Below are positions 61,701 to 64,000 of a DNA stretch of 64,000 nucleotides, in pieces. The position numbers were made by a program, and so were the translations under genes. The notes below the pieces were generated by a model. It saw nothing but the letters and a program-made list of their open reading frames with translations. It had not been told where the DNA came from and made no database searches. The stretch spans positions 328,126 through 392,125 of the forward strand of contig NZ_MQUQ01000020.1 in assembly GCF_001953865.1 (NCBI RefSeq). The letters are read 5' to 3'. The stretch's first letter is position 1, and each line of letters begins with the position of its first letter. The stretch is from Amycolatopsis coloradensis. Lineage in GTDB: Bacteria; Actinomycetota; Actinomycetes; Mycobacteriales; Pseudonocardiaceae.

Positions 61701-64000
61701 TTCCGCGACCGCTCTGTCCACTGTGGACCGTATCGCGAGATCGGTGGCGGAGGCGGCGATTCATCGGCGGGGCCGCCGCCTGCCGGTGCCGACGGTGAAG
61801 GTCGTCGGATTCGGCAACGGTGGCAGGATGGGCGCCCGGCAGGCGCTGCGGACCGGGCAGGCCCGCGCGAACATGACCGCGACGGCCCTGCGCACGGCCC
61901 TCGACCGCGAGCTGGCGGCGGCACCGGGTGCCGCCGCCGAGATCGAGATCGTCCCGGAGTCCCACGGCCGCGCACTGGGAACCGAACCGCTGCCGGAAAA
62001 CCTCACCCCGGAGCTGGCTCGTCGTCGCGCGGTGATCACGGTCGATCTCGCCCCGGCGTGGAATTCGCCGGAAGCGCCGAGGCACGACCAGGCACCGGTG
62101 GACGAGGGAGGCTTCGCGATCGGGAGCGAGCTCGCGGCCGAGCGGCCGGACCTGTTCGGGGTCACCGAAACCCACGACGACGGCCCCGGGCCTGACGCGA
62201 CGACACAGTGGTACGACGGCCTTTTCGTCCCGGTGCCGGTCGATTTCGCCGCGGGATCGGCGGACCTGACCGACCCGCAACGGGCTGAGCTGAGCCGGAT
62301 CGCGCGGCAGGTGGTCGAGGTCGTCCATCAGCATCGTCAGCAGCCGCGCCTGTTCTCACCGGCGCCTTCCGTCGAGATCTCCGGCATCCGGACGGTCGAA
62401 GAGGACCTCGACCAGCTTCGTCACGGAGCTTTGGAGGACGCGATGAAGGAAATGATCGTGGAAGAGATCTTCGGCAGAACGGATCTGACGTACGACGAGC
62501 AGAGCGAACTCGCCGGCGAAATCGTCGTCTCCACCGAGTCGGCGGCGTCGGGGGAGCCGGGGCGATACCAGGTCCGGATCGAGGGTGACGACATCTCTCT
62601 CGCGTACCTTCGCGCACCCTTGCCGCATCTCGTGGTGACGGACACGTTCCGGATCGAAAAGGGAGCGGGCGACGAACCGGTCTTCACCTATCCGTCCGAG
62701 TACACGTCGGAGGTGACTCCCCAGTCGGCGCCCTTCTCAGCCCCGGCCCAGGAACTCGTGAGCACGGACCACCTCTCCTTGACGATCGCCGAGGACGCTT
62801 CGATCGCGATCGGCGCCACGAAGGGCAAGGAATTCTTCGCCGTGCCCGACGTGGTCGCGAACGCGCGCGCCGCGCTTCTCAAGGCCGACAGCAACATCGA
62901 ACTCGTCGTGCACGACGTCGTCCTGGTCGTCGAGCGCGAGGGCGTCGAGCACCGGCTGGACCGGGTGACCGTCAAGTTCCGGGACAAGCCGTCCGAAATC
63001 TGCCGCGACCTCGCGCAGGAGATCCTGGGCGGACTGCCGGATGCCGCCGTCTTCCGGGACGAGGAGGGGCGGGCGGCCATCGCGAACATCAGTTCCACCA
63101 ACGGTATCGAGGTGACGGGTACCCGGATGCTGGCCGAGGCGCTCGCGGCGGCGGCGGACGGCGAGCCGGGCGACCTCGGCCCGGTCGACCCGCGGTGGGC
63201 CGTCGGGCAGGTGGCCAAGGACACCAGGCCCACCGGCGGGGGACCCGGCGCACCGCGGCCGGGCCGCGAGTACGGCGGCGCGATGAGCTACCGGCCCTCG
63301 AACGCGGCACGCAGGGCGACCGTGGACGGGCTGGCGCGGAAGATCGGCGTCAACGAGTTCGTGTGGCCGTCGATCGGCGAAGCCTACTGCGCCAACTCGA
63401 TGCCGTACGACGACGATGAGGGGGTCGTCTCGATGGACCTCGACCACGCGAAGGGAATCGCGGTCAACGGGAATCCCTGGGGCTACCACTTCGCCGCGGT
63501 CGTCGCCACGAGCCTGGACGGCCGGTTCAACATGGTGCTGGAGAACTCGCCGCACACCGCGACCCGGACCCCCGCGGTCGAACAGGCGCTCATCGACGCC
63601 CTGCGTGACCACCAGGGCAGGTGGGACAGGATCGAAGCGGAGCTGACCGACGCGCTGGAAAGGGCGAAGCGGAGCAAGGACCCCGGTGTCGGCAAACTGG
63701 AGTTGCGGCTGCACGCGGTCAGGAAGTTCGAGACCCTCGCCGACCTCCTGCGCACCCACGGGCACGAACACCCGCTCGTCCTGCCGGCGTGGAAAGCGGC
63801 ACAGGGCGCCATGTACAACCTGGCGAGCTGGCCGAAAGAGCGCGACAACTGGAAATTCTCCCTGTACGGGAAGGACCAGGGGAACACGTTCCACGAACGG
63901 CTGGCGGCGTATCACCACCCGCACGCGGCCGGCCTCGTGAACATGCTGTCCGTCGCGGTCTCGGCAGGCCAGGGCCCGGCCACCGACTGGTCCGTCCACA
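37783..64000 (+). CDS. Giant multi-domain ESX-type polymorphic toxin/effector, 3' partial
   Basis: Reading every line from 37783 to the window end gives no in-frame stop: at least 8,739 codons (26.2 kb), still open. The order is: WXG100-like head (residues 1 to about 100, WARTLLEVLGVSWPAANQH); hydrophobic and glycine-zipper segments (about 115-240 and 390-450); a Thr/Glu-rich linker (480-665); about six beta-rich repeats (720-2150); a coiled coil (2150-2390); then enzymatic modules described separately: snapalysin-type metzincins, permuted papain-like, OmpA-like, ADP-ribosyltransferase-like, TcdB-like glycosyltransferase, His/Cys modules, papain-like protease and a terminal Cys/His module. 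There is no signal peptide. The WXG100-like head and the ESX operon directly upstream suggest type VII export, as for CpnT-like proteins. It is an intact, conserved-looking frame with normal codon bias. No immunity gene is visible before the window ends. Confidence 0.93.
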   Translation, partial: MPIKVDRSDFGDVPEWARTLLEVLGVSWPAANQHKFRKSAELYDDLTGKLTDLPNSIHRVKRGIDERLSMPQAGEAFDASMKPLTNGSPNLMDELATGTKGIADGCRKIALDVEYAKYSAIGQLFLLAYEIAMEYALASVTAGASLANLTWHYALTRGYLLTLFKMLVRAIVFETFIGITGGLLIDAAVQRLQKERTEWDDDSTTQTLISGAVGGVLGGAVGELGEKLGRKIAGLLGRDFGKIATDDLMKLVKDLKLPGGGDLPDNWLRDVGRTLTDRAGRQLSDPASAFTKRSVNGFGDQMADRFGTAFGKTLGDDAARQLGRDYARTFVDNWSKHGLDGTGAFNGSLHRVLDPFSDKLGKDVVRTFADDVPDVLSRNVGDRLGGNLAAKAFEFSTIFLFEGVSGVMTQAAMAGITGDSVSAEEFGMGFVGGVVGGAVSHKIEGIGEKGLDAAVTSIKEKFGSMFDGGSPAGLSLDTKSGSDAVTVPTGTSTPETKAAPDNKSATETKSASDSKADVKPNSAAKTTADVKPTESKTGPATVRTTSDTKSADTRSAQPDEERPRTRPSPLRTTSTESQAAPVQVESTTTETIITESTTIEPEQVAVTTESVAEIAANDAPAETRTAPLVTEQAEIVTELTETEQITETEQTNETTESTETEEVLKLADLPPFLADGQAIGSAPVLDVEGAGELGDELARLVPGATPDQLDAIGNAVRDDFESALSGLYFPVRTAKGWREIRVGAALRGDPVSEPREKTKADLTVQGGTSTAENLAVLHAGDLGMTGTVQAPVGPYLTVGGKAALAAPGSAQAVAMSTVDQRAIRSGEGSRQVAMAVEFTVSVHDRAGAEIGGPRQVPGRVTLRVPDDLVRLTPPPGLTAKSLAADVGGKLQNPVPEAVTDLGEVFSAAAGLLHGSVTEFGAPGRDTLRAFLGTASLRENFGAMLEGWVGSAALLSADGGRVAAVRMKAVLTKAELVGPTTETQLRLHESATTGSSVSASTRRGFDASVAFGYGAGVAGVRVAGGLGAGFSSRKVDTAVSGRSSTAKSGIQLKGDIGLYRFDATIVVQGLDGREVTTTAAVYARMGMAEAAARGLPVPEGTGSGLTRASEKKFPPAHLAAGLAAGNVRVGEFDGAERVLTEIRGKLRKAGRYADLLPGWGGKEDGEKPANAARTLEMLANEHRLQAALSPLALRNRMDALLGAGVSVTLKRQGAFRQDHVTVTVRLESKSAEHVGRTKGRVVRNATTSGPALGASSASNKGWTAGPEGRVTFGAVGTAAVKYGRGGGTRTGAGPVVESTYLNIGSPDSEVFEHQGRFVVSITGFSRSQAMVRQLLPGLPGTQVPDVRSIWTTPDEADEYLLPATFTLSMSDSVTLPADPARFAPGAPKVRTLDPPRSITGHLQAFAKPEVSEWVGVETIVYTEHVGAAAMDALVEASDGDRALTLPGSDAWTSVQAMLSNQNIKAALRSFTRGALSTDLVYSRRLADRVGRLGVVARLSNPTFVRVADDAGAERSTSGGYRFESGESKSSGPAVTVGVAGTGAASDDPDSSGTGGVSGKPWAKTTTTGDGLDISATVDRNVTTAAGTPRVLARFDIAFTVLAESRQQTAVVRPAARGAARFVDLPGAAFVWLTEEQAREYGLLPAKPTGARVREERLAAPLTLPSGKPGALGLGAVERLPDLSGLVPELSARLAEAKVPLLPGVFLDDAMNNWARLTDLVSPDGVQGLVDSALDGGIPLHAHLPKLFTDSGYQVLLTARTLGEPRFREVVNDGRTVEHSTARAIRTTRTDGTATSWSVAFRAGGQEKFRAPGGATVTSVGGAITGGVGAIKTTSTSEVTSKQETLLRTGTGPAARFDVPIEFTLEIRRDGGTVASATTGERTLGIRLLADNLTADTAAEKKPLPDNDSGPSRRSPDDAAPAALRKWRQDSVAKLPEMASVESVRAAARLRELVRDTLTSAGADGGITGYGTGTMNALWSTLSPQVLQAFLPSMTTASLPVPTLREAAVLRGKRANVEVHARLTTPRLVALSDGVNLENPKNATVARSAERKVVEVGELAVASPSAVPVNEQANIGGLVSGVETRWTGEPADATVDGTTVSAIANLKPVGRTALVRFDVDYRIVVEVGGRTEVVDLSVPASADVRMPIADLTDLPGQKVARALKSRQARVARTAKAWRDAEVGAERHRYQAEQLVKRLGVGIDWRGTVDAARVRRPGTLEEQHHGFARETEKALREAETVAEAARLQLDRVAAADDAAEALRAGLETDLDDLARGVRDAARTFQVLSSELAAAKQRLGLAEGLDARLTAHDEVQRLTRDRAEAKLRRNLYRDVLQEQRRTLADADAAVTEAREQRAAATDEVAASQAVLQAAWLDFADTKQDAWWLAKGALDAEFTRLAALPRSPEDEAWRHSRATDAPWFTVAKPLDPAQWEPKRATTPRRAVSTETADVLTTLLTEDGKRYDGVIRYGVSRFEVGGRGVTEFTVPINLVPGPGVTGEQLTRMRERARAGVEALINKRYGLPNGDQLHVRVEFTDDRLTDDDGAARYRAYDVVVRDDERTTQTTWRSDATQEELAHELLHYLGAADEEHDRDRVFLSREDDGTSGVVTGDGSVMGADVVKPGVTPKLLPRHAWMIQHVLRSQLGPGARLADPGQDALPGVPRPVETEQGPGLTDVQRETLTRERREVVQVGGDTVASNLVEAIVRTSAPDSPSRQKELRDVGAALRHATPKEVAFALDVRLRVLTERGTTIRLGPAYGDPVRVVLSSSADFLATRRVATPVRTGLTVEQRDALTRLGKAVVPVGGEPVTGNLVAAIAVTVAPGSPTRQAELRALGATLRNATAEEVAEALDVRLHVLGEDGEDTDFGPAGSRPVRVVLTRTSDFLATRDAETRPSTRPVPVVESVVGFAKGSRALDDASRAAVERFAAWAPAAADAIVARDPRAQPSIRLTGYGNAAVGGADTALARANAVAEILRLLLTRSPGGRAPLTVVPVAAERNSVPPLVSADPAARRRTVTMALVQTADDLGPQLGFRPGETVTSWLSRTATLAGGPADLWASSPLVACIEEHRRLGTSRIRTILMRLSVDPGAPVPRLAQLVGARGHAWVEFVLPGHENEAIGFHRTGVRFQDVGHTAAASYEVWISAEDAVLALDHSLRHLSVEHRTLSFNAMHFARGLVERVSGEPAPSAGWLATGPDDLGKRLREMIGAAGPTADIGPLEPYADVLFTSGADAVEGVALGELRRFARRVVDELGTPPPVGARIEIVVKRGQDTALTERRERNLVAALNTVLRSAEADHGVDLGQLRIVTRSRQDDTRAESATLGFVRTPPVDGTIPAGMTVKSWLNGRVPSTQVRQRTVTQYLMTSDLLDALDRMRLLNADRPVFRFLVKTRHRDLSVQYTGHAWIEIHDPFGGETLIDFAPENRPSPPWATVPGTVYAGRARDNPTTFSAEYLASANDIIRGLERVIAHSDRQYRLMSDNCTTFVQDVYSAVFGAPAPNAGRWVQGPTDLERTLRRHSAHITARPSDVPFPTAPSAAAPPRRADPVPAASIVAAYHASTAGLSHFRLSGNDFDTALAEFSRLAGTGDLSLGSGPRFGDSLIRLNDALAAVDAQVEEAASAAEKSLLKLRARRARALANDAVLLSATVPTRDTALEPLSPQRVQRMLTEVAATLHSGQDPFTDATSPWHGLDYDRNAPLPRRLVELVLMDTPPAVAGALRDDPLFQDLLTDPEALADALFTAAGGLPSAFAAAALDENGVPPSATLTRVRRAVVRRLETTDLDVVIELAAAENAAQALDNTNASHDELAALGGRWGTAMRALTGSGDGSGAVALLLAAPVPADPELRIAVGGAPRRPVARPAGRSWSREDARRIWWQTADPAVTVDHVVTNPVSRHDILESVRQTPAVRVRSEDGGLSREKRPWQATIGYDLRRFEVDREGEPPTRARLHTVRLRLDDPGRSEVDTTAFKTRVESAVDTYFNQGYRLPDGEQLLVEVEFTDREDAHGEVFVTGPGTPADQRHWPSDGTEVQFAHEIGHFLGLYDEYFVASLGGTRDAPVFQHADGAGRVATGPGLMTAAPVTTPDVVLAPRNLHLLWDRTRSLVGDDPRPSPTPPRSTEREPGFLATAEDEREFRARPELAEYLKQVPGVLKEHPHLASTGVAELAAIRAYSHTHHGAIDNYLANAENAESPEYAASLTRLLSSAVTRFPARHTGPVTRVMNLPVAAAKELFKVGERYADPSFFRARQGEKRLFPERKVVVSALVHDGASIASASDRSSEREVLLPPGTAFEVLEVAEAGDELHVKLRQVEATPTRIAPPFAGSTGPGPDRDGIEDRLALAKMIREAPELASDLATRDTRAHRGRVVRARRRAGEDATGRSEITVTTWRSAAELAAYRPGGTIVEPTMLVTGGRSGNVTFVIDGPAVTGHDGGGAEVSVLPPGLTYLVTEVTKAAEWHGQTTIHLREVEPVAELTPTAPAFPAVPDDDYTTADELVAVLLADPSFPDGQATPSAAAPGPPPRCPKDPEVLLAAAADKDVFIDVGYLEMCYALWRTSDEPLYRYAPQPPEQIWETGFPPSHPRDNDLVGRVLADKPTIYVSTTRLANLHDAPDAPSGRYRYRYEIAAPGGVDVNQSDARSDLYEHEEEIAFPGGIDRRFIRGVHPIEDGVLGEFVPNPHFTGAAGNAGGRERTAELTKNVVRALVDGLRERDGDLHLNAVEAVVNEHPDPGLVWHAALKFIAGSPDLADQVRSITFQRRDGAGSRAVTLPDAAWELLNFPGHSVESSGAEYTEPVTVAPAPDLTPEPSVHGEPGPDPRAGVEFAAETAELTAEMDARLVELVDEVAGSLRPGRTVEVRVEGRAGNNPVRTSALRRGNERVAAVAGRIGRLLTEHAVGDRVTIVEKVTDGPGRGLLDRSGTPAFRARRTVDVSAASIGGTLTEAWQRDAAQWRQILDDDANGQPGPNAARTAVPGFPGTRAEAWANLLAARQELGRTEVAHAELTARLAEDGGGSSRDGERLPASESTLRAAQGRVERATADLRAWGNDPRRLDRAYRSWHASSAKERPRVFGGADDQETAGRETVARHRVEFAPESAALTATTEGDLGGLVDSVVGRALLGGTLEIQVMGRTGNNPVPSAASRRGRERAAAVAGRITELLAAHPVGDRVTVVQEMTGGPRRGLLERRGTPAFRTRRSVDVTALAAAIADTADTADDDIDVVAFDFAVPVHHTFAGVDDGGLPGTTGVEEENTDYESADELAADLAASALPGPDLFGLLAPSPPPDFLAGHDFSTLAAGKSFAFFDRLDMAAGLSPTAGSMDPVGLPDDPAGVSRTERPDDELGEWAPGTVAPLPKVTELPSILHAVWLGGPPREAGPTKDFLAEFGKAGRVHGSERRVVLWTDVPRGRFDAARATPAPANGGHDPLADVRAMLEWAEGNDIRLVNVDEVFTTESPMHLHDLYRAEFVKQAAAGYTAASDILRMEVLHRFGGVYTEGGNRISDEWGFGEQAASKPAFGVITGDAGGNSAFVVPKGHPFARLYLDEIRENHGKPPREQFSSALSAALGSAAGDSVDLRAGSGALAGLSTKLGYQNGITDYPGIPGITKSDAGLPEPVTGEPVATPHDRAATAALTKKIVQTLVRGLRDRAGDLHLTLVEEAVGKHPRPELIWTAALGFLAARPELASLVRTLTDGRQASGARHDVVLPAAARALLTVTAGTERSSLGEYRREATLSTATTAFRAAAVSGGDGRYLTRVDLNVAITDTEIKLARVSRTLAGWTFEHPVPAAPTAETVEAVRDDIARLTTEITAGRAELGNAYQDLHRLMAGSRQAAQSQVVASETERLSPDPRFSRVRLKSEWDRGDAVDARKVAADLVARAEERLSATLRSRIERRARLFELETTLWRAAVAAEEQQLAALPATAGPVAPSAPNARAVALADELVRLRGRLAALRAELADHTTWWGQNVDHRPDPRFWAEVPDPWLRANAQVETVRVAGPGSPSRVRAHRRWLATRDELIAQGHPLDHAERFATELRTLTLGEPSSSGPDVLGPAIEVRRIQVPLYEVVPGPPPASVHIGGQWITEFTAKLTVMPLLGVRPSEVHDAWDRITAAQDVLNAGYLLPDGSQFRFEIDDVSPAPEFTFTVGDVGGPWQADRHLTGQLTGDDVARRLLELLGVTVRGQGPLSLEAEHIGLLDRLLPLRLKSASPTLFSGTPRRTERRPELVYHLAPGPNAAQQQSDTAEFARELARQVTRSRARNAAMPVVRVVVDDGDADARDLIANMLAGEVRRILAGTQPGPVTDPLTFERPDDPAMRPLAGSVQFFVDWDPDGAPAPSERIPPGRPDEDSDESLTTPAVQPAFRVLDDEKTWPHSTTTPADEAAAWSKLTDPVHPWDWENLRTSAHVVTVNRLGAHLPMRSYENDGGPLTPVRSLITYDLRRMKVRGRWVQEYTIRFFLAGGSPEEQDGLRRGTRRGVEALFNHRHRLPSGDQLHVRVEFTAAEEDAHSTIKVIPAGRARQNTWPLDASQRALAHEVGHFLGIEDQYEMVQTEPTAYAFQDRDPAKRPHRLIRPAGPGATKTRETVPLLNQIHDDHGLYTARSGEPGVLLPPRDLWRIERVARGYAAVRDSGELGEAQPAAEAAAEPLSPERLTRFVDSMLDVAVHLDGDSGIWLADPSADVTTLEQQETVVRGLSANDHFFTVVAHVGPGGTPEFLGRPITPAVLSALLARLHDEGRWPPDTALRFVSCGLAAPNPDDYVPAVLRGVNLATGRAPAVFAAGTLVWGTPNLSGYGGSHDLVVASGVGYDLNGTPLVTGDGRWTRFELDEETGDVNETGEFRGYLGVDRSGVVTDDAAPAGYRVVDVATAARSIKRFIPDSMPFGTSAPPDTRPADEFAERYGDVFGELPNLAIGDPGTRLEELSRIAEGGRLENHTGAVLGSAEIAGSLSVIDRDLHRVTDPGTRAMVWSLVNDAVMAASLVPTRERDVPDNSRFRLSTVRDRRVVQPLSIDRLQQVLADLAVNLKHGRDPFTADKSTVRGIDYRPGQGLPQRLARLGLANLTAQARVTVQNTPLFRALLDNPVALTDALFMGTGHDEQHFMNTCAAAATNTYVRGAVPTIACLLLVGHGVIAAVEQELDNAPEHQLAKKDRPLGRTIRDVALKRVAEATERFAGIEARARELAVANRTSPAIRADWARLATEWGRATQKLAGVIWLDPGTDAAVPVLTRKVVPGAWEPNYPFVLPLALDRRARRETGIEDIPFRTAVSRHLALEPREETRGELWSDREVPVSARLRSAEQIAGFWARIRSGQGVRVSTPDHQMFLKAGEVDGEPVFVLSDPIKSHFDYLSLGDFASWAAKNGITAERTTFDNYAIVVPSPPGPVPHEAVITEADDVPADRIPPPADTVLAAAERFGNDSGIWLVDPSADAAALNRQRHAIRSLRDDHRFFTVVAHTGDGGVPEFQGQPITPAVMVALLARLAGERVWTGGKPLRFVACGSGSPDIEGYVSTVLHGLADKGIDAAAYAGNTAVWSIPGAGQAELVVASRIGFQPDGRPAVTGDGRWPHFRFADGGRTEIEVTEHGSYLVAGDDDPPVFRRASDGFDVVPTAEGHLVDLHIPDSMPFGPERVDGVGLPETVKANLAEFAGMIAGPPTPPQVQVRGRTGDSRLPMISRELRSAFSEHGASDDLRVRVIASGTEPGVLVSTIIPATDDELPESTVDAPVNQPESTVDDSIGQSVFEALMGKPSPVVPGGTVPLDGNRGIRPDDPRLAGVADGFPMDDRFFTFLAHGDTNGVPVRHDSGAGSARLSPADVATMLTRAKDEGRWDGAKPLMFASCGAGSGLTSFAAKVLAELRAHGIDVAAVAPDGPVYFVPGQVASGPGELVVTGRAGVDATGRPVVEPGGAWVHLPAGGGAATPVGAHVVVEEDAAWRTDDLPAGYETGVPEVDLPGAVRLADGDASGGEIFFEEGGKELSATALSTVDRIARSVAEAAIHRRGRRLPVPTVKVVGFGNGGRMGARQALRTGQARANMTATALRTALDRELAAAPGAAAEIEIVPESHGRALGTEPLPENLTPELARRRAVITVDLAPAWNSPEAPRHDQAPVDEGGFAIGSELAAERPDLFGVTETHDDGPGPDATTQWYDGLFVPVPVDFAAGSADLTDPQRAELSRIARQVVEVVHQHRQQPRLFSPAPSVEISGIRTVEEDLDQLRHGALEDAMKEMIVEEIFGRTDLTYDEQSELAGEIVVSTESAASGEPGRYQVRIEGDDISLAYLRAPLPHLVVTDTFRIEKGAGDEPVFTYPSEYTSEVTPQSAPFSAPAQELVSTDHLSLTIAEDASIAIGATKGKEFFAVPDVVANARAALLKADSNIELVVHDVVLVVEREGVEHRLDRVTVKFRDKPSEICRDLAQEILGGLPDAAVFRDEEGRAAIANISSTNGIEVTGTRMLAEALAAAADGEPGDLGPVDPRWAVGQVAKDTRPTGGGPGAPRPGREYGGAMSYRPSNAARRATVDGLARKIGVNEFVWPSIGEAYCANSMPYDDDEGVVSMDLDHAKGIAVNGNPWGYHFAAVVATSLDGRFNMVLENSPHTATRTPAVEQALIDALRDHQGRWDRIEAELTDALERAKRSKDPGVGKLELRLHAVRKFETLADLLRTHGHEHPLVLPAWKAAQGAMYNLASWPKERDNWKFSLYGKDQGNTFHERLAAYHHPHAAGLVNMLSVAVSAGQGPATDWSVH
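39949..44220 (+). other. Six-fold tandem beta-rich repeats in the giant protein
   Basis: The stretch alternates Gly/Ser/Thr-rich beta segments (for example VAFGYGAGVAGVRVAGGLGA near 40810-40870) with strands ending in charged patterns such as RFDVDYRIVVEVGG. I count about six units of 200-280 residues by recurrence of a paired positive/hydrophobic strand and an Ala/Gly sheet. No enzyme motif is visible. It may be a translocation, adhesion or spacer structure. Confidence 0.45.
44221..44960 (+). other. Long coiled-coil segment in the giant protein
   Basis: About 245 residues of Ala/Glu/Arg/Leu-rich heptads (RALKSRQARVARTAKAWRDA; LRAGLETDLDDLARGVRDAA). It separates the beta-repeat half from the enzymatic half. 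Confidence 0.7.
45154..45700 (+). other. Metzincin module 1 (snapalysin-type) in the giant protein
   Basis: A leading beta/helix block (VIRYGVSRFEVGG, RERARAGVEALINKRYGLP, GDQLHVRVEF) is followed by HELLHYLGAAD with histidine 2575, fitting HExxHxxGxxD, the zinc site of snapalysin-type metzincins with Asp as third ligand. A Met-turn-like SVMG follows about 35 residues later. Confidence 0.75.
45793..46470 (+). repeat. Two tandem repeats of about 112 residues
   Basis: Copies at 45793-46131 and 46132-46470 share GLT..QR..LTR, ALDVRLRVL/ALDVRLHVL, DPVRVVLS/RPVRVVLT and a DFLATR end. A pure internal duplication; function unknown. Confidence 0.75.
46480..48330 (+). other. Duplicated OmpA-like plus permuted papain-like modules
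   Basis: Two copies of an OmpA-like unit followed by a permuted NlpC/P60- or LRAT-like unit. Copy 2 has TGHAWIEI (histidine 3402) and DNCTTFVQDVY (cysteine 3481), the expected His-then-Cys order. Copy 1 has RGHAWVEF (histidine 3103) but FNAMHFARGL, so the cysteine is Ala3169. The following EPAPSAG/APAPNAG block is conserved in both. Confidence 0.65.
48430..49080 (+). other. Decayed papain-like module in the giant protein
   Basis: This block (LPRRLVELVLMDTPPAVAGA, then EALADALFTAAGG) aligns with the intact module at 58440-59910, but the catalytic-cysteine segment NTCAAAA reads SAFAAAA at about residue 3749. Confidence 0.5.
49540..50100 (+). other. Metzincin module 2 (snapalysin-type)
   Basis: IGYDLRRFEVDREG and YRLPDGEQLLVEVEF precede AHEIGHFLGLYDEYF, with HExxHxxGxxD from histidine 4033. 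GLMTA about 30 residues later supplies the Met-turn. All expected zinc ligands are present. Confidence 0.78.
51400..51800 (+). other. ADP-ribosyltransferase-like module (pierisin/scabin type)
   Basis: In order: PLYRYAPQPPEQIWETGF with Arg4561, IYVSTTR with Ser4599, and EHEEEIAFPGGID with an E-x-E ending at Glu4646. This is the R-S-E triad arrangement of cholera-toxin-class ADP-ribosyltransferases; the spacing and the LYR..PP..I...GF motif resemble pierisin/scabin enzymes, which modify nucleic acids or nucleosides. The target here is unknown. Confidence 0.7.
52225..53400 (+). other. Two OmpA-like modules in the giant protein
   Basis: VEFAAETAELTAEMDARL ... VEGRAGNNPV ... ERVAAVAGRIGRLL and VEFAPESAALTATTEGDL ... 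VMGRTGNNPV ... ERAAAVAGRITELL follow the OmpA/MotB pattern (FxxxSxxL, a glycine turn, RAxxVxxxL). Further OmpA-like stretches lie near 46480, 47440, 61665 and 62237. Such domains bind peptidoglycan in other bacteria. Confidence 0.55.
53850..54470 (+). other. TcdA/TcdB-like glycosyltransferase module with altered DXD
   Basis: LPSILHAVWLGGPP, then TAASDILRMEVLHRFGGVY (Arg5480) match the Gly_transf_sug/GT44 fold of clostridial glucosylating toxins. The metal-binding DXD that should follow GGVY reads TEGGN, so the aspartates are missing. Confidence 0.65.
55930..56320 (+). other. Decayed metzincin module
   Basis: The leading block (FTAKLTVMPLLGV, NAGYLLPDGSQFRFEID) and a GGPWQADRHL equivalent are kept. 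At the zinc site AHEIGHFLGL is replaced by ARRLLELLGV (from residue 6166), so both histidines and the glutamate are lost. Confidence 0.65.
57060..57640 (+). other. Metzincin module 3 (snapalysin-type)
   Basis: ITYDLRRMKVRGRWVQEYTI and HRLPSGDQLHVRVEF lead to AHEVGHFLGIEDQYE, HExxHxxGxxD from histidine 6531. The Met-turn position that is GLMTA in module 2 is GLYTA here, so the methionine is replaced by tyrosine. Confidence 0.74.
57720..58400 (+). other. His/Cys module A (clan-CD protease-like)
   Basis: SGIWLADPSAD, FFTVVAHVGPGG (histidine 6703), and LRFVSCGLA (cysteine 6746) are followed by VTGDGRW and FIPDSMPFG. The His-Gly/Ser-Cys-Gly pattern about 43 residues apart recalls caspase-like or CPD-type proteases. 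Two more copies follow. Confidence 0.5.
58440..59910 (+). other. Papain-like protease module
   Basis: DEQHFMNTCAAAATNTYV places cysteine 7101, TPDHQMFLKAGEVDGEPVFV places histidine 7318, and LSDP places aspartate 7337. The order Cys, His, Asp and the HxxxL...DP context resemble C39/papain-like toxins. A damaged copy lies at 48430-49080. Confidence 0.5.
59985..60650 (+). other. His/Cys module B
   Basis: SGIWLVDPSAD, FFTVVAHTGDGG (histidine 7452), LRFVACGSGS (cysteine 7495), VTGDGRW and HIPDSMPFG repeat the layout of module A closely, giving two near-complete tandem paralogues separated by the papain-like module. Confidence 0.5.
61075..61560 (+). other. His/Cys module C
   Basis: FFTFLAHGDTNGV (histidine 7788) and LMFASCGAGSGL (cysteine 7836), followed by VLAELRAHGIDVAAVAPDGP. 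More diverged from A and B but with the cleaner HG/SCG signature. Confidence 0.5.
63240..64000 (+). other. C-terminal Cys/His module, cut by window end
   Basis: Residues include EAYCANSMPYDDD (cysteine 8536), WGYHFAAVVATS (histidine 8569) and MVLENSP (Glu8587-Asn8588). The order Cys, His-in-AAVVA, then EN resembles putative papain-like toxin tips found at the ends of polymorphic toxins. The frame continues past the window. Confidence 0.45.

Noticed and set aside
37666..63999. Very long open frames on the - strand opposite the giant gene (several of 900-1,460 codons)
   Set aside because: They are antisense shadows of high-GC coding sequence: compositions are Arg/His/Gly/Ala-skewed, there are no motifs or ribosome sites, and they break wherever the + strand composition changes.
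1..64000. tRNA, rRNA or riboswitch
   Set aside because: No cloverleaf-like segment, rRNA motif or known aptamer pattern was noticed by eye; a covariance-model search would be decisive.
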